Positions 21,701 to 33,456 of a stretch of 64,000 bases of DNA are shown here, piece by piece. Positions within the stretch are counted from its first letter, which is position 1; each line of letters begins with the position of its first letter. A program made the position numbers and the translations under genes. The notes under the pieces were generated by a model that saw nothing but the letters and a program-made list of their open reading frames with translations, made no database searches and was not told the origin of the DNA. This DNA comes from Branchiostoma floridae (lineage: Eukaryota; Chordata; Leptocardii; Amphioxiformes; Branchiostomatidae): assembly GCF_000003815.2 (NCBI RefSeq), contig NC_049991.1, positions 12,818,470 through 12,882,469 on the forward strand. Direction: 5' to 3'.

Positions 21701-24700
21701 CAAACAGGAGTGCCCTGGGCACAGCACTAAGGAAGTACTCCCTACTGTGACCATCCCAGCAGCTAGAGGGGTGAATTGACCCCTATAAATACATAAACTA
21801 ATAAAAATCTCAGACTGTCTACACACTGGAAACAAAGGCAGGGACAGATTAGCATAAAATACTGGTCAAAAATTCAAATATTTTTCTCTACTGGTTTTCA
21901 AGGAAACACTATCAAACCCTGCAGAATTATCAAGATAGTTGTAACAAAGTTACATAATCGAGGTCCTAATAACAGCAACTTTCAAATTTTGGGAAACCAA
22001 CCTTGTGTTCAAATTGAAACTTTCAAGTCTGCTCTGCCAACTTTGTATCAAAATGTCTTTTTGTATCTACACATGATTGCAACTTGAAAATCTTCCTTAT
22101 AACTGAATTAGCTCTGATATTTATGTGTCTAGAATTATGGCTAATAATGTGGTGTCTGTTTGCAAGTGTACCAACAGGGGCTATGTAGACTGTACATGTA
22201 ACTGTCAGTTATGTCTCACAGTACCAGAGTAAGACAAGCCAGCATTTTCATTACTTTATATTCTGGGTTAGGTAAAGCTTTATGTGTAATCATACTTTAA
22301 TACCTAATGTAGTATCCTAATATCAAAATTGAATTGAAAATAAACTTGTGTTGGTCAGCCGTCTCAGCCAGCCTTCCCCGATGTGAACTCCACCACAGTG
22401 AACAGAAGACTGAGCTCTAGTAGTTTACGTTAGCTGAATTTATTGGGTGGTTTTATAGTACGGGGTTGGTCTTTAAAGATGATGATAGATGAAAAAACTT
22501 CTGTAACCTCTCCAGCTCAGTACCAGCGCTGTGTGTCAGAGGTGTTCCCCATGCTGGCTCCCATCCTGTCAGACCTACAGACTAACCTGGACAACATCCA
22601 CTGGGCCAGCAGATTTTCAATGGATGATGGGCATATTGTAAGTAATAATAGGGGCGTGGGTTTGTATCCCACTTCTGACACCATGTTATGTTTCATAGTA
22701 CACTAGTGAATTGGATGTAGACTCAGACTGAGACAAGGACATTTTATTCATGGGGGTATTACTAAGTAGCTGATCTTGACAAGCATCTCATTTTGGTGGC
22801 CTCTTTGTTTTTCTTTGATAAGTCAAAAGCTGCAATTTTGTAAAATGTATACAGTTTTGACATCATGGTGCTTTAGGTCCTCACAGTTTTGGAACTTTGG
22901 TCATCCCAGGGTGAACTGCACAATCATCTAATACTAAAATCTAAAGCAAGCAAAGCAATGTTATCCTGGACATGTAGAAAGTTCTTGAGACACAATTTCA
23001 AAAGTATAGGATTAAAGAAATATACTAAGTTTATAGTCCATTAGGCCTTGGATTTCCAGCTTTTTCATTTGCTCTTGACAAAGACTAATGTGCCAGTTGG
23101 TAAACACTGTAGATTACCCACCGGAATCCGATACAAGGTTTGACCCTTCGTCACCTGGTGTCAATGATGTGTTTTATGATCGAGTAGAATTTCTGAACTG
23201 TGCCGCACAATTGTGTTAGAGGGAGGGGTCTGATAGATGCTATCATTAAATTGTATTTGGTGCAATTTATTGAAACATCAGCAAGTTTCTGGGTCACAGG
23301 GAGAACTGAAATGAGAATAATAAATCATTTTGCTTGGAGAAAAAGCTGCTGCTTGACATTAATAGTAGCCAGGTATCTTTATGACAAAAAAAGCAACGTA
23401 GCAATGCATTTCATCAAACACATGATGAAGCATGTCAATGTTAGACTACTCAGGCCAGCAATCCCATAAGGTAAAGTGCAAATCTCATAAGGTTCGTGTG
23501 AATCACATAATGATTCGTGCGAATTTCATAATATTCGTGCGTTTTTGCATAGTGATTCGTGCGAATTTCATAATATTCGTGCGTTTTCGCATAGTGATTC
23601 GTGTGTATCACATAATATTCGTACGAATTTCATAGGGTTCGTGCAAATGCTTAGGCACCCCGCCCATGTCCAATAGCCCAAACCTATCGTTTCTAAAGGC
23701 ATACACAACCCATTCAAACTTGATAATCTATCCCTTCTACTTGAAGAATATTTCTGTTTCATTCCCTTGGATATGGTGGTCCCAGAGATAATGTTACCAT
23801 TGATACAAGCTTTATCTAATATATTCCTGTCTGTCACCTCCTGTGTGAGTATCCACCTGTCACAGAGACCAGATTTTATTGGTCCCTTGAGTGGTCTTGT
23901 CTGGTAGGTTTGACAGCTCCATGCACATGTAGGCTGCCCTGCAATAAGATAGGTTTATAAGATGAATTATGGAATATCGTTCAGGTACTGGTTTGAAATT
24001 ATCCAGAGTACTCTGTTGGTACAGTTCCAAAAGTCTACAGTTGACATGTGTTGCCACAGTAATCCTAGTGGAATTCCATACCTTAGTGAGTCGTGATATA
24101 GAAATGTCTCCCTTAAGTTCAAAGGGATTCCCATATCAGACAGTCTCTTCATGTGTCAGTGGTTATTAACCTTTGGGAGTGTTATATGATGAAGGCTCAA
24201 CAATAGGATGACATTGAGGGCCAGCCATATTGCATTTACTTCAACATAATTTGTTCATCGACTTTCTTCCCTTTCTGGGATTCCTGCCAAGTTCATGAGT
24301 TAGAAGCTTTATTTGATAGCACTTTTCTTTCCCTAACATAGCAGATCAGTATAATAACTTGACTTGCCATGGTTTCTTTTTTTTTTCTATTTGAAAAAAA
24401 AAAAGACTTATACTATAGAGACTGAGGCAACACTGCGTCACTGGTATTGAACAACAAAGTTCAAAACAGGAAGTTGCAAGACCTGTGCAAATATAATTGC
24501 AGGTAATGGTGTCTGGAATAGCAGCAACTGCTGCCAAGGTGCGCAGAAAGTTTGACTCAGGAACTTTGGTCTCGCCCAAAATACACTGCCAAGTTTTCCC
24601 CGTATCAGCTAATTTCCGGACTAGACTCTAATGTGGGCTATTGATCTTGCTTTAGAGGTATTAGGAAAGCCTATTAATTCTGCCCCAGCCTAACTAGCTT

Positions 24701-25567
24701 TGGCAGTTACCGATAATATGTCTGGCAGAAGACATAATACTCGCATCAATAGCTGTTTCATTTAGAGTAAATCACTATTAAAAGCCAGTAGGTGAAACGT
24801 AATTCAAGCTTTTGTACTCAGAGTGTAAGGCGAAGGTGAACCTCATTTGCATGAATCATATAGATCAATAGAATTTCCGGACTCTACGATTGTCTGGTAG
24901 ACCTTCTAGTGATTATGAAGGAAGTACTGGATCACCTGTTGGCCTTTCCTTTTCACCACAAAATGAAGCTACGTCAATCAGTCAATGGTACTTTTATAAG
25001 TCATGACGTATTGAAAGTCAACATGGGAAAAGTGGGAGGGAGCAATGTGAAGGTTGCTTCATACACTATATCAAAGAATTATGTTAGCCCTTATTGTTAT
25101 GTTAGCTAGGATGCTAAGCTTTATTCTATACCTCTATTTTGTATTTTGTGTAATAGTTGGTGCCATACATTGTACCTTGTGCATTTGTTGTGCAATAAAG
25201 TTCTTGGTATACGTTCATAATAACTGTATTGTATCATGGCAATTTTGAAAATTTGAATTCAGTACTCTTGAACACTTCTGCCCTTCAGCACTTCTGTAAT
25301 TATTGTACAGTCATAATGTATTTGTACTTTAGATGATGTACATGCAGTTTTCATTGCATTTTCCGTTTATATATGCATATCCTTGAGCCTGAGGTTTTTA
25401 CACATGTATTGCTACAGGACCAGACATTGGATGACCTGACTGCCTCCCTGGCCCAGGTGGAGACTGGTCTCCAGTCCCTTGTGCAGCTGCGGGAAAGTGT
25501 GAGTCAGATGCACCACACCAGCAGGAGCCAGCAGGGCACCAGGAGGCCTGACAGCAAACAGAGATAG
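15732..25567 (+). CDS. HAUS2: HAUS augmin-like complex subunit 2 (six exons)
   Basis: Subunit of augmin, which recruits the gamma-tubulin ring complex to spindle microtubules for branching nucleation. Coding exons: 15732-15836, 18081-18194, 18654-18723, 21165-21284, 22516-22637, 25418-25567; GT-AG, phases agree, 226 residues (human HAUS2 235). ATG at 15732 begins MDTSTVLNPWASEQ, matching the NPW start of vertebrate HAUS2. Recognisable blocks: LFQVLRQITTQRK (54-66), HLQTVMQHKAQLKSRLQKP (109-127), AAQYQRCVSEVF (136-147) and the C-terminal helix DQTLDDLTASLAQVETG (178-194). The protein is mostly helical with probable coiled coil at about 97-127. The acceptor of exon 2 (18081) is chosen by phase and similarity and is least certain. 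Introns are repeat-rich, and intron 1 contains the palindrome element. Confidence 0.87.
15862..15927. repeat. Alternating purine-pyrimidine tract (TG/CG-rich)
   Basis: Short runs of TGTG, TGCG and CGCG with a CAAGCAAGCA interruption lie 25 bp inside HAUS2 intron 1. Such tracts can adopt Z-DNA and are slippage-prone; no other meaning is visible. Confidence 0.6.
15996..16064. repeat. Palindrome cluster 1 (two units)
   Basis: Units at 15996-16021 and 16041-16064 each have a CAGCACTGG left half and a CCAGTGCTG right half around a four-base centre. They are separated by 19 unrelated bases. Confidence 0.85.
16064..16912. repeat. Inverted repeat with GC-rich inner ends inside the composite element
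   Basis: Left arm 16064-16300 and right arm 16675-16912 are reverse complements with scattered changes. Shared blocks include ACTGAAAGACGGAATACC, GTTCCCCACATATATAAACC, a GAATTCCG junction and CCCGCGCGGCATGA. The right arm carries extra tandem copies of TGGTATTACT. The 375-bp core between them has no coding potential or recognised family. Confidence 0.8.
16913..17297. repeat. Palindrome cluster 2 (ten units and one half unit)
   Basis: Palindromes start near 16913, 16964, 16998, 17028, 17102, 17134, 17175, 17208, 17240 and 17271, with a right-half-only copy at 16941-16956. Left halves vary (CAGCACAGG, CAGCTCTGG, AAGCACTGG) more than right halves. The internal element end at 17158-17171 falls in the middle. 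Confidence 0.83.
17617..17787. repeat. Palindrome cluster 3 (five units and one half unit, ~32-bp period)
   Basis: Units at 17617, 17649, 17701, 17732 and 17763, with a half unit at 17678-17693, sit at a regular 31-32-bp spacing: 24-bp palindromes with different 7-8-bp spacers. The layout superficially resembles a CRISPR array, but spacers are far too short and the host is an animal. Confidence 0.85.
18994..19291. repeat. Two-copy tandem duplication (~149 bp) in HAUS2 intron 3
   Basis: A block beginning AAAATGGAAGCTGT at 19003 recurs at 19152. Each copy also holds a TTTC-GATTGG segment, a cytosine-rich middle and a CACAGRACACAA segment. The first copy contains GATTGGCT and AGCCAATC, able to pair. 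No coding role is supported. Confidence 0.65.
23476..23645. repeat. Minisatellite of ~21-bp half-units in HAUS2 intron 5
   Basis: Seven or eight variants of ATTCGTGCGAATTTCATAAT alternate with GTTTTTGCATAGTGATTCGT, giving a roughly 43-bp higher-order unit. The ATTCGTGCGAAT core is itself nearly palindromic. Confidence 0.75.
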
Positions 25568-26740
25568 GCTACTGTCTGGTGCACTGACACTGTTGGTAGA
25601 GTTTGTTACACTTTCCAGTTCCTTCAGAATTAAGGAAAATCATGTTACAAATACAGCTACATTTGCAGTATTATGAATGATAGTGTTAATACGAAAGTAT
25701 GATCACATTGTCAACTGAAGAAGTAAAATGCCTTAAGAAAGAGCAGCACACTTACAGATAGTAAAGAAATGCAGAATTGAATATCATAACAACAATTTCA
25801 TATTACCTAAGATGAAGGTTAGGCACCCAGGGAATAGTATTACTCAGTTGCTTAGACAACGGTTACAAGGCTCAGGTAACTGGATACAATTCCAAATTCT
25901 ATCCACATGTTTGAGTAACTTGCATACAATTCTCCATTTGTTCTTTATTAAGAAAAGATCTTCCTTTTTGCATGGAGGTCCTTATCATTCAGGATACGGG
26001 CAAAGCTTCTCTGTCTCAAAACTCTCAGCAATGCTCAATTCTTGAATGTTGCAGGTTGCATGTACTTTAGGCTATGATGTCTGATCTCAGTCTTGTAAAC
26101 TTGTTACCCATGGCCAGCCAGCCTGACATCCACTACATGCACACCACACCAAATTACAATCACTACTCCCTAACACACAACTAATTATCCCAATAAATTG
26201 CCCAGTTTGGGTTAATCTAGCCATAACACAGCTGAGTATCATCCGAGTGTACTTCAGAATGGCTTCCTGGATGAAGAGGATAGACCAGAGACACGGGTTA
26301 ACACTTTCCAATTATTTTGTCTGAGTGGGGAAATGAGAAAGTCTGTCTGGATAGGAGCAACACAGGCTTACCAGCCTACAAAGCTGTAGCAGAAAGCTTA
26401 AGAGCTATCATTTACACCTTTGCTCATTTTCTTCCTTTTTATACCCACACGAAACAGATTACACAGGATTTAGCTTCATTTCAACGCAGATCAAACTAAT
26501 AGTCTTTCCAAACTGATAATAGCTACCTATCAGGATTGTTGCAGGTCATTACACTTTAAGCTGTTAGAAACTAAGATAGTGCTTGAAGTTTTCTTCATCT
26601 TGTAATGGAAGCATTCCTACGTTAACAGGAAACTTAAACCCTTTCTTCAACTGCAGTTGTTTCTTAAGTGGTTCATCACAATTATAGTACAGCCTTAGGT
26701 TCTCAGGCTAAACAGCAAAGCTTACAAAATACAAGTTGAC
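25568..26740. other. 3' flank of HAUS2, no gene seen
   Basis: Sequence after the HAUS2 stop must include its 3' UTR, but no canonical AATAAA was found in the first few hundred bases. No ORF with family resemblance and no large repeat was noticed. Confidence 0.4.
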
Positions 26741-26748
26741 TTCCTACT

Positions 26749-26914
26749 TAATCTCCAAGCAGATCCTTCAATGGCATAAGATAATACCAAACTGGCCAAG
26801 GAGTGTAGTCAGCCAAGAGGTGTCCATTTACCCAATCATACTCCTAAGCCGGCTCCACTCCTCTGCTAGCTTTTGATACTATCTTATGCTACCATAGGAT
26901 CTGCTTGGAGATTA
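26749..26914. mobile_element. 166-bp MITE with perfect 8-bp target duplication
   Basis: The element starts TAATCTCCAAGCAGATCC and ends with the reverse complement; inverted ends extend about 34 bp through GGCATAAGATA. It is flanked on both sides by TTCCTACT (26741-26748 and 26915-26922), an exact 8-bp duplication as made by hAT- or P-type transposases. No coding capacity. Confidence 0.85.
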
Positions 26915-27983
26915 TTCCTACTGGCATTATGTCTGAGATTAAAGATACTGATCTGCAGGAAATATGGTGTCCTGGTTACTTTGTATCATTTATTTCTGAA
27001 TTGTTACAACAGTAAATAGCATCTATTATAACAGGGCCATGATGTTTTGCTGCACTGACACCTTGAATAACTTAGAAGTGCAAGGACTATGAGCAAATAC
27101 TTGTAACTTTGACATAGCATGGACAGATGCAATGGGAACTTTGCTGCCACCTTTATGATGATTTGAATACCTTGCAATTGTGCTATTCCCCCTACAATGT
27201 ACGTCTGTAATGAAATGATTCACCCAAATATTCCATTAAGTTGATTTGGAATATAAGTATATAATCTTAGCCATCAGCTTCAGTCACTCAAAATATCGCC
27301 ACAAATTATATTGGGAGCATTTAGAATATGCTTGATATTAATGCTAACATGGTTTCTGCACTGGAACACAACTAACAAGCATTCCTAATGATGATTGAGG
27401 TACACACTCTAACACATGACATTTTTGATCTTCTGCAGATTCAGTGATGGCTGCTTTTACTATGCTCACTGGATGTGTGCTCTTAATGCAAAGCCTTAAA
27501 TGTGGAAAAGTGCATGTACAGAATGAAGGATTGAGCTTAAAGGCTGTGCCCTGGTGGCAGTTACATTGCAGTAGAAGTGGCACTTTGACGTTGGTTGATG
27601 AACTGCATTAACCTTTTTGCCCTGTGCAGTTGGAAACGACTGTTGTTGATGGACCGCTGAACAAGTGCTGCTCTTTAGTCAACTAATGTTGCTCCGTACC
27701 CCGTCCCTGCTGCCTACATGTCTGCATGTATTATCTACATGTGCATTATTTACATGCTGTGACCATCAAATATGGGACTCGGGTCTGAAAACAAGGCCTA
27801 GAGTACTATCTGGGATGGACTTTGTTGTTCACATTGTAGTCCCTAGTGGCACATAGAGCAGCAAGTTTCCTTGCTGTTTCTGTAGCAGGGTATATTTTTA
27901 TAGGGAGGGGTTGCTAGCAATTCCTCTCTAATGTGATCGAGGCACCTCCTTGAACACGGGACGCCCATTTTACGTGCCTTCTA

Positions 27984-28185
27984 AGGCCTAGGTCACATTT
28001 CGAAACCGGGGCCCGGCCGTGGAGCTTTCGGGAGGAAAAATAATCATATAGAAGACGTCAAAGTACACAAAAGTCAACCTAATATTAAGGGGCATAATTT
28101 GTGTATATTTCTAGGTATACATTTTAATTTTTCGTTTCTTTGAACATCCCGGCCGGGCCCCGGTTTGGAGATGTGACCCAAGCCT
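27984..28185. mobile_element. ~200-bp GC-ended MITE
   Basis: Left end AGGCCTAGGTCACATTTCGA through CCGGGGCCCGGCCG is matched by the inverted right end (CGGCCGGGCCCCGG through GATGTGACCC). Arms are about 36 bp with a few mismatches; the interior is AT-rich and non-coding. The target duplication is uncertain. Confidence 0.78.
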
Positions 28186-28214
28186 AAAGATGGATGCAGT
28201 ACCAACTGGGGGTC

Positions 28215-28282
28215 TCCCTTTTCCCAAGTAATTAGAACCAGGAGCTCAACTGTGAGACTGCTACCAGTTGTGCTACAGGGAC
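28215..28282 (-). ncRNA. Possible tRNA-derived SINE head or tRNA relic
   Basis: Read on the minus strand, GTCCCTGTAGCACAACTGGT resembles a tRNA 5' half with an A box (TAGCACAACTGG), and GGTTCTAATT about 30 nt later resembles a degenerate B box. The cloverleaf is imperfect, so it is not a working tRNA. Low confidence. Confidence 0.3.
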
Positions 28283-29398
28283 ATCCCTACTGAGATGGGC
28301 TAGCGAGTAGAAATGTCCCAAAGAGACCTAATGTACGTGCTGTCTGTCTTTTGTCATGTGCAGTTTATTCGGTACACAATCAGTGACAAGACCAGAACTT
28401 CAACTCGTTTAATTCCACAATACCTTGTCGTAACACAATTACACATAGCCAGCCTGGTATTCAATCATGTTCTGGCTGGAAAGCCTATTTTGGTTCTCCC
28501 CGGAGATGACAAAATAGACTCTGCATCTATAATAGGTTAGAATACCAGTCTAAAACGTAACAAAGAAGGTAGCCAGACATGCAAAATGTTATCAGCGGGA
28601 TCAAACAAGCTTTCAATTATAATGTCTGAGGTTTTGTCACGGGGAAGTGTTCTGTGATTTGGATACCCTATGAAAGATATTACCACGACTTTCACATCCA
28701 CAACGGTTTCATATCTCTCCAGAGCAGATCTCCCCAAACCTTTTTTCAGAAATCTCCTGGCAGCCCTCTCCGTTCCACTGTCACAATGGGGACGTCAGGA
28801 CGGTTCTGCCCGGCCAGATCCAATTTGGCTCAAGTCACCCAGCACGTAATTAAGTTTGGCGTGGGATGCTAAGGGGATTAAAAGTCCTGATGTGTCGAAC
28901 GTCTGCCATTTAATCAACCACTTCGTTAAGCTGGGTACAGAGATAAATTGAAACATTTACTCCTGGAGACTATTGCAAATGAGTGAGTAGACATGACAAG
29001 TGGAGCAGAACGGTGGGTACCGTGCATCAAATCGTTTTGTGATCAGTTTTAACTTCGCCATTCTTGCAAGAATCGTTATATTGTCGATAGTTGTTTCTCG
29101 ATTCGCACAATACATTTGTTAGGACTTTCAAAACTTTAAGATTTTCAAACCTTCAAATGAAAATAGATGCTTCAGTCAGCCCCAAATATGTTTTGTCAAA
29201 CTTATTTTGGATTCCACTCTTTAATTTCATCTTTGATAATTATCACCTTTGGTTTGAGACACATGGTTATTGAGTGGAGTAATGCATAACAGAACCAGGG
29301 GGTATACTAGATTTAGTCAAGATTACGTAATGTTATGTAATACATGAAGTTTTGTTTGTATTCAGTTCCATCTGCTGTGATTTTATAATTATTTCCGA

Positions 29399-30333
29399 GG
29401 GTGAGTCAAAAAGTAATGCCATTGGTTTTATAAAAGGCTCATTTGTTTATTGAATAAAATCTGGCCGAAGGTAAAAGCATATATCCTCTCGAGTCTTGAC
29501 ATAGAAATATCTCAATTTGTCGTTAAGAATTTCTATGAGCAACTGGGTTGAGTCGAAGATGACCACACCCTTGGAAGCTTGTTAGACGATCAGTTCCTCA
29601 GAATCTGACCCACTTACAGCAAGACGTCTATTGCACCTGTACAATGGTGAATGCCCCTGTAGGTTTCTTGCCAATGTTCATTTCTGAACTCCCAATGGTT
29701 CCGCTTTTACAGCTGCTAGAATGGAGTGACTTTGTAATATTAAAGCCAATTGGTTTCTTAGTCGGATACGTGATTTGATGAATGAAAGCTTTTGTAAACT
29801 ACTTTAAGGGTAACCAAAAGAAATGAAACTTGACACAGCTATTAACTGTTTATAGACCAGGAAGTTTGATCCTTGTCAGTTAATGTGAAAGTAGGCTACA
29901 GAAAGTTTTAATCAATACGATGCAAACCAAGGACAGTGACGACCGCTCTGGAATTCCACCCATTGCTCCTTCAAATCAAAGAATGAAAAAAAAAAAACAG
30001 ACATGGAGTCTAAAATAAGCATGCATTTTATAAAGATATGTAGCTTGATATATGTGCAAATTCAGTCTGCAACAATATCTGCAAGTGACCCATTTAAATT
30101 CTTAATTGCACGTTAATTGAACATTCCTTGAACTGACTTTCTGTGCCGACGGGCATCCAAGTTTGTGGTCAGCTTGAAATTAAGTCACTCATAACAACAT
30201 GAACAATACATTCAGATACATTTGCATTTCAATCTTAGAATATATGCCTTTACTTTTGTGCCAAAACAACTCATTTGATAAAAAAAATCAACCTGTTATA
30301 AAGCTGGTGGCATTACATGTTGACTCCACTTCG
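29399..30333. mobile_element. Decayed mariner-like element
   Basis: The left end contains GAGTCAAAAAGTAATGCCA, a mariner-style terminus, and the right end carries the inverse with about eight mismatches in 36 (GGCATTACATGTTGACTCC at 30308-30326). The ~935-bp interior has no open transposase, so it is an old or non-autonomous copy. Confidence 0.55.
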
Positions 30334-30823
30334 TAGTAGAGTATGTTTCCTCGTGTAATAATACTGATATGTTATTTTACACATTATGTATAAGGTGACT
30401 ATATGTAGATAATATTGCACTTGGCGTCTCAACGCTTTGGGATGCTTGGCTGCCACAGCAACTTCTGGTCTTCATACATTCAACTTCATGACTTCATCCT
30501 AATAGAAGTGGGCGTAGTAGATATGCTCCACACGATGGGCAGGGATACCTTTGGGATACCGGTGAGATCTTGAACACCCCATTGTCGCCCTGCTCATCGC
30601 TTGATCAGCAACCGGAGCAAAGTCTGTAATTGAGGTATTTCGTACTCGCCTCTCAGAGCGATGGACCGTTGTGGTGTGGCGACACAAAAAATCAATCATT
30701 CCGAAATTGACTTTCTGCCTCAGCGACATCAGAAGTCCAGTTCATCTATCTCTTATATAAACTCGGCACAAAAAGTTTGGAATATCAACTTTGGCTGATC
30801 ATATTTCCGTTGTCATATGTCCT

Positions 30824-30923
30824 NNNNNNNNNNNNNNNNNNNNNNNNNNNNNNNNNNNNNNNNNNNNNNNNNNNNNNNNNNNNNNNNNNNNNNNNNNNNN
30901 NNNNNNNNNNNNNNNNNNNNNNN
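30824..30923. other. Assembly gap (100 N)
   Basis: Exactly 100 N, the usual placeholder for a gap of unknown size. It falls inside the Tc1-like element, a typical place for assemblies to break. Confidence 0.98.
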
Positions 30924-31065
30924 GACCTCAGTCCGCTACTCCATGACACTGCCTCTACCAAGCGCTTCGCGCTGTTACGCTCTATCCGTGCAACAGTCAG
31001 CGTGGCATTCCTCTTGCCACCTCCACACCTCCATTCGATCATCGAACAGCCAAAATGGCACATAT
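30924..31065 (-). pseudogene. Fragment of a Tc1-like transposase
   Basis: Minus-strand translation gives DDRMEVWRWQEECHADCC and then, one frame away, LGRGSVME. These resemble the catalytic-domain stretch RVWRRRGER...ADCC and FGGGSVMVWGG of Tc1-like transposases. A frame change and a stop separate them, and the assembly gap cuts the rest, so it is a dead fragment. Confidence 0.6.
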
Positions 31066-31391
31066 AATCTACTCAAATGTTGAAGATGTTCTGTATACCA
31101 AAGATTGCGTGAAAAAGGGAAAGATTGAACCCTTGACACCCGCACCCATACCAACAGTATGATACACTGTTGAACACAAAAAGGGAAATTTGGGCACTTT
31201 TTTTTCGTGACCCACTGACGTAAGCAGCCCTGGTGCTCGTTCCACGAATTTATAATCATAAAGAATTTGATACCCTGTGAAAGAAAATCATCCACGCTTT
31301 CTATTGATATATAACACATTGAAATTGATGCAGAAACAACGGAAATATGATCAGCCAAAGTTGATATTCCAAACTTTTTGTGCCGAGTTTA

Positions 31392-33217
31392 GATGACAAG
31401 GTCCACTGCATGCATGTTAGACTGTGCAGCCAAGGTAGTATAGAAGCAAGTAGCTTCTTTTTAAGACGACTTTGTCATTATGGTAAGTTGGTAAGTAACA
31501 TAATCGTCCTAATCTCAAATTGCAGTACCTATACCCAAAAAATAGGGTCAATAAACCCTACCTGCCATATGTAATACTACGTATACTGCCCACACTTAAC
31601 CTTTCCCGAATTCATTTCCTGTAGTTAGCTCAAACTATGTGCAATCGTCGTCGTTCCCTGACCGCATGGCCATGAGTCACCCTCTGCACAGTAGCATGTA
31701 AACCTGTACGCTCCATTTTACGAAGAGAAATGAAGGATGGGCCTCACTTTAGCGACACTACCTGCTTTCTTAGTATAATCTAAAATATGTCCACATTTTC
31801 GTACGTTGTTGGCAAATGTGATTTCTGGTGTCCTATTTACAAATGTCTTTTTGTGACAGTATTGCAACAATTTACAGTACGCTCCGAAGTATCCAGGGGA
31901 TATAAAGATACCTTAAAATGGTATTACATACATGCCAGTAAACAAATCAAAGATGTCAGTTCTAAAGACTGTCATAACAACAAGAACTTTGTAGATTTGA
32001 TTTCCTCACTACCTACATCCATGGCAGTTCGATGCTTGAACTTGCTAAGTCTTAAACAGAAATAACGTGTAACATCAAAGCTTGAATACGTCTTTCAACT
32101 GGCTGAATCAGGTACATAAATCCCAGATCCGAAATGACTTGCGGCGTTGTGAAACGCAAAGCAGAGGTAATGCGCCATTTTCAATTTTCGTGAACCCGGT
32201 CATGCCCGAATAGAAGATGAAAGTATTCATGAAAGGAAATTGGTAACGATTTGTCACGCCGTAAGCGTTTTGTTGATGGCTGTCTTTGTCATACACACAC
32301 AAATGTGTCTTCACCTAAGTAGCTTTGAGTTTGAGCAAAGCTGTGTGACATCCAAGCAATGACGTTCTATATAGCTTCCTTGATCCAAGTGGATGAAACA
32401 ACATGCCGTAAGTGGGGAGGGATCTGAGAGGGGGGTACACCAAGTCGGTTTGTGAAATTCTGCTTTTTGGATCTATTACATTGTAAGTGATGTTGTCTCC
32501 GTCTGGTCTGAAAACAGGCTTTGGTTGGAACCTCTAAACACCAATGGCGTGCATCCTTACATGCCAAATTAATGGCCAGCCAGTCAATGAGAAAGGTCGA
32601 CTTTCGTGATCTTTACGTGGCCTCGTATCAATTACAGGTCAGTATGTTGACACACTCCATTTGTTCCTGTTTTTGTGTCAGAAAGGTTGGATCCCCAGTG
32701 ATAGCACTGAGATCTTTACTTACTGATATTTGTTTTAATTACGTTGAAGTGATGCCCAAGCCTATCAGGTCAGGTGTCACCCATAGTTTTGATAAGGCGA
32801 TCAATTCTAAGAACCGGTTAAGCTTAATGGCCATCAAATTCCTCCAGATAACAGATTTGCCGTTAAATTCTTGACTAATGCATAAATAGGACACATAAAA
32901 TTGAAATGCAGGGGACGTGTCGACTGTTTCATCTGTTGTGACACGGAAAAGTCCATTTTCTCTTCAGACAATATTGTTCTTTCATATTCCGAGGTCAATG
33001 ACCCCAATAGACTTGTCTTCTGTTCAATGAGGTGCTTTTCTTCTCGATATGAAGTCAGATGAGCAACACATACACGCGTTCAGCATGTCAAACTGTGTCA
33101 CAATTTATGATTTGCCTTTAACTTAAGGACAACAACATCCATGTACATGTTGCAATCGAAAGATGTAATCGCGCGCTGCAAATATTATTGTCATCTTCTA
33201 CGGCAGCGGTCGTTGTA
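31392..33217. other. No gene seen
   Basis: Only short ORFs without family resemblance are present, and no large repeat was recognised. Confidence 0.4.
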
Positions 33218-33456
33218 AAGGTGGTATCTCACTGCACTTGCGGCACCGGTGCGGCACTGCGCGGTTCGAAATATACTCAACGAATTTTAGAGATAAAGAA
33301 CGAATTTTCTTTATTTTTTGTCAACTTAGTCATACTTTTACGTACTACGCAATATCTATATTATAAAAAAAAATCAGCCACAATAACACAACAGTGCCGC
33401 AGTGAACGAACCCCGCAGTGCCGAACCGGTGCCCCGAGTGCAGTGAGATACCGCTT
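33218..33456. mobile_element. 239-bp MITE with TA target duplication
   Basis: Left end AAGGTGGTATCTCACTGCAC and right end (inverse AAGCGGTATCTCACTGCAC) are flanked by TA (33216-33217, 33457-33458). Arms continue into GGCACCGGTKCGGCACTGCG. The AT-rich centre includes TACTCAACGAATTTTAG, and a diverged copy of that segment occurs near 52890. Confidence 0.75.

Larger units (their letters stand above)
30760..31389 (-). mobile_element. Tc1/mariner-type element with 54-bp inverted ends, interrupted by the assembly gap
   Basis: Ends begin AACTCGGCACAAAAAGTTTG and are identical over 54 bp (30760-30813 against 31389-31336). Both sides are flanked by TA (30758-30759, 31390-31391), the Tc1/mariner target duplication. 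The interior holds a transposase relic on the minus strand and the 100-N gap, so true length is unknown. Confidence 0.85.
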
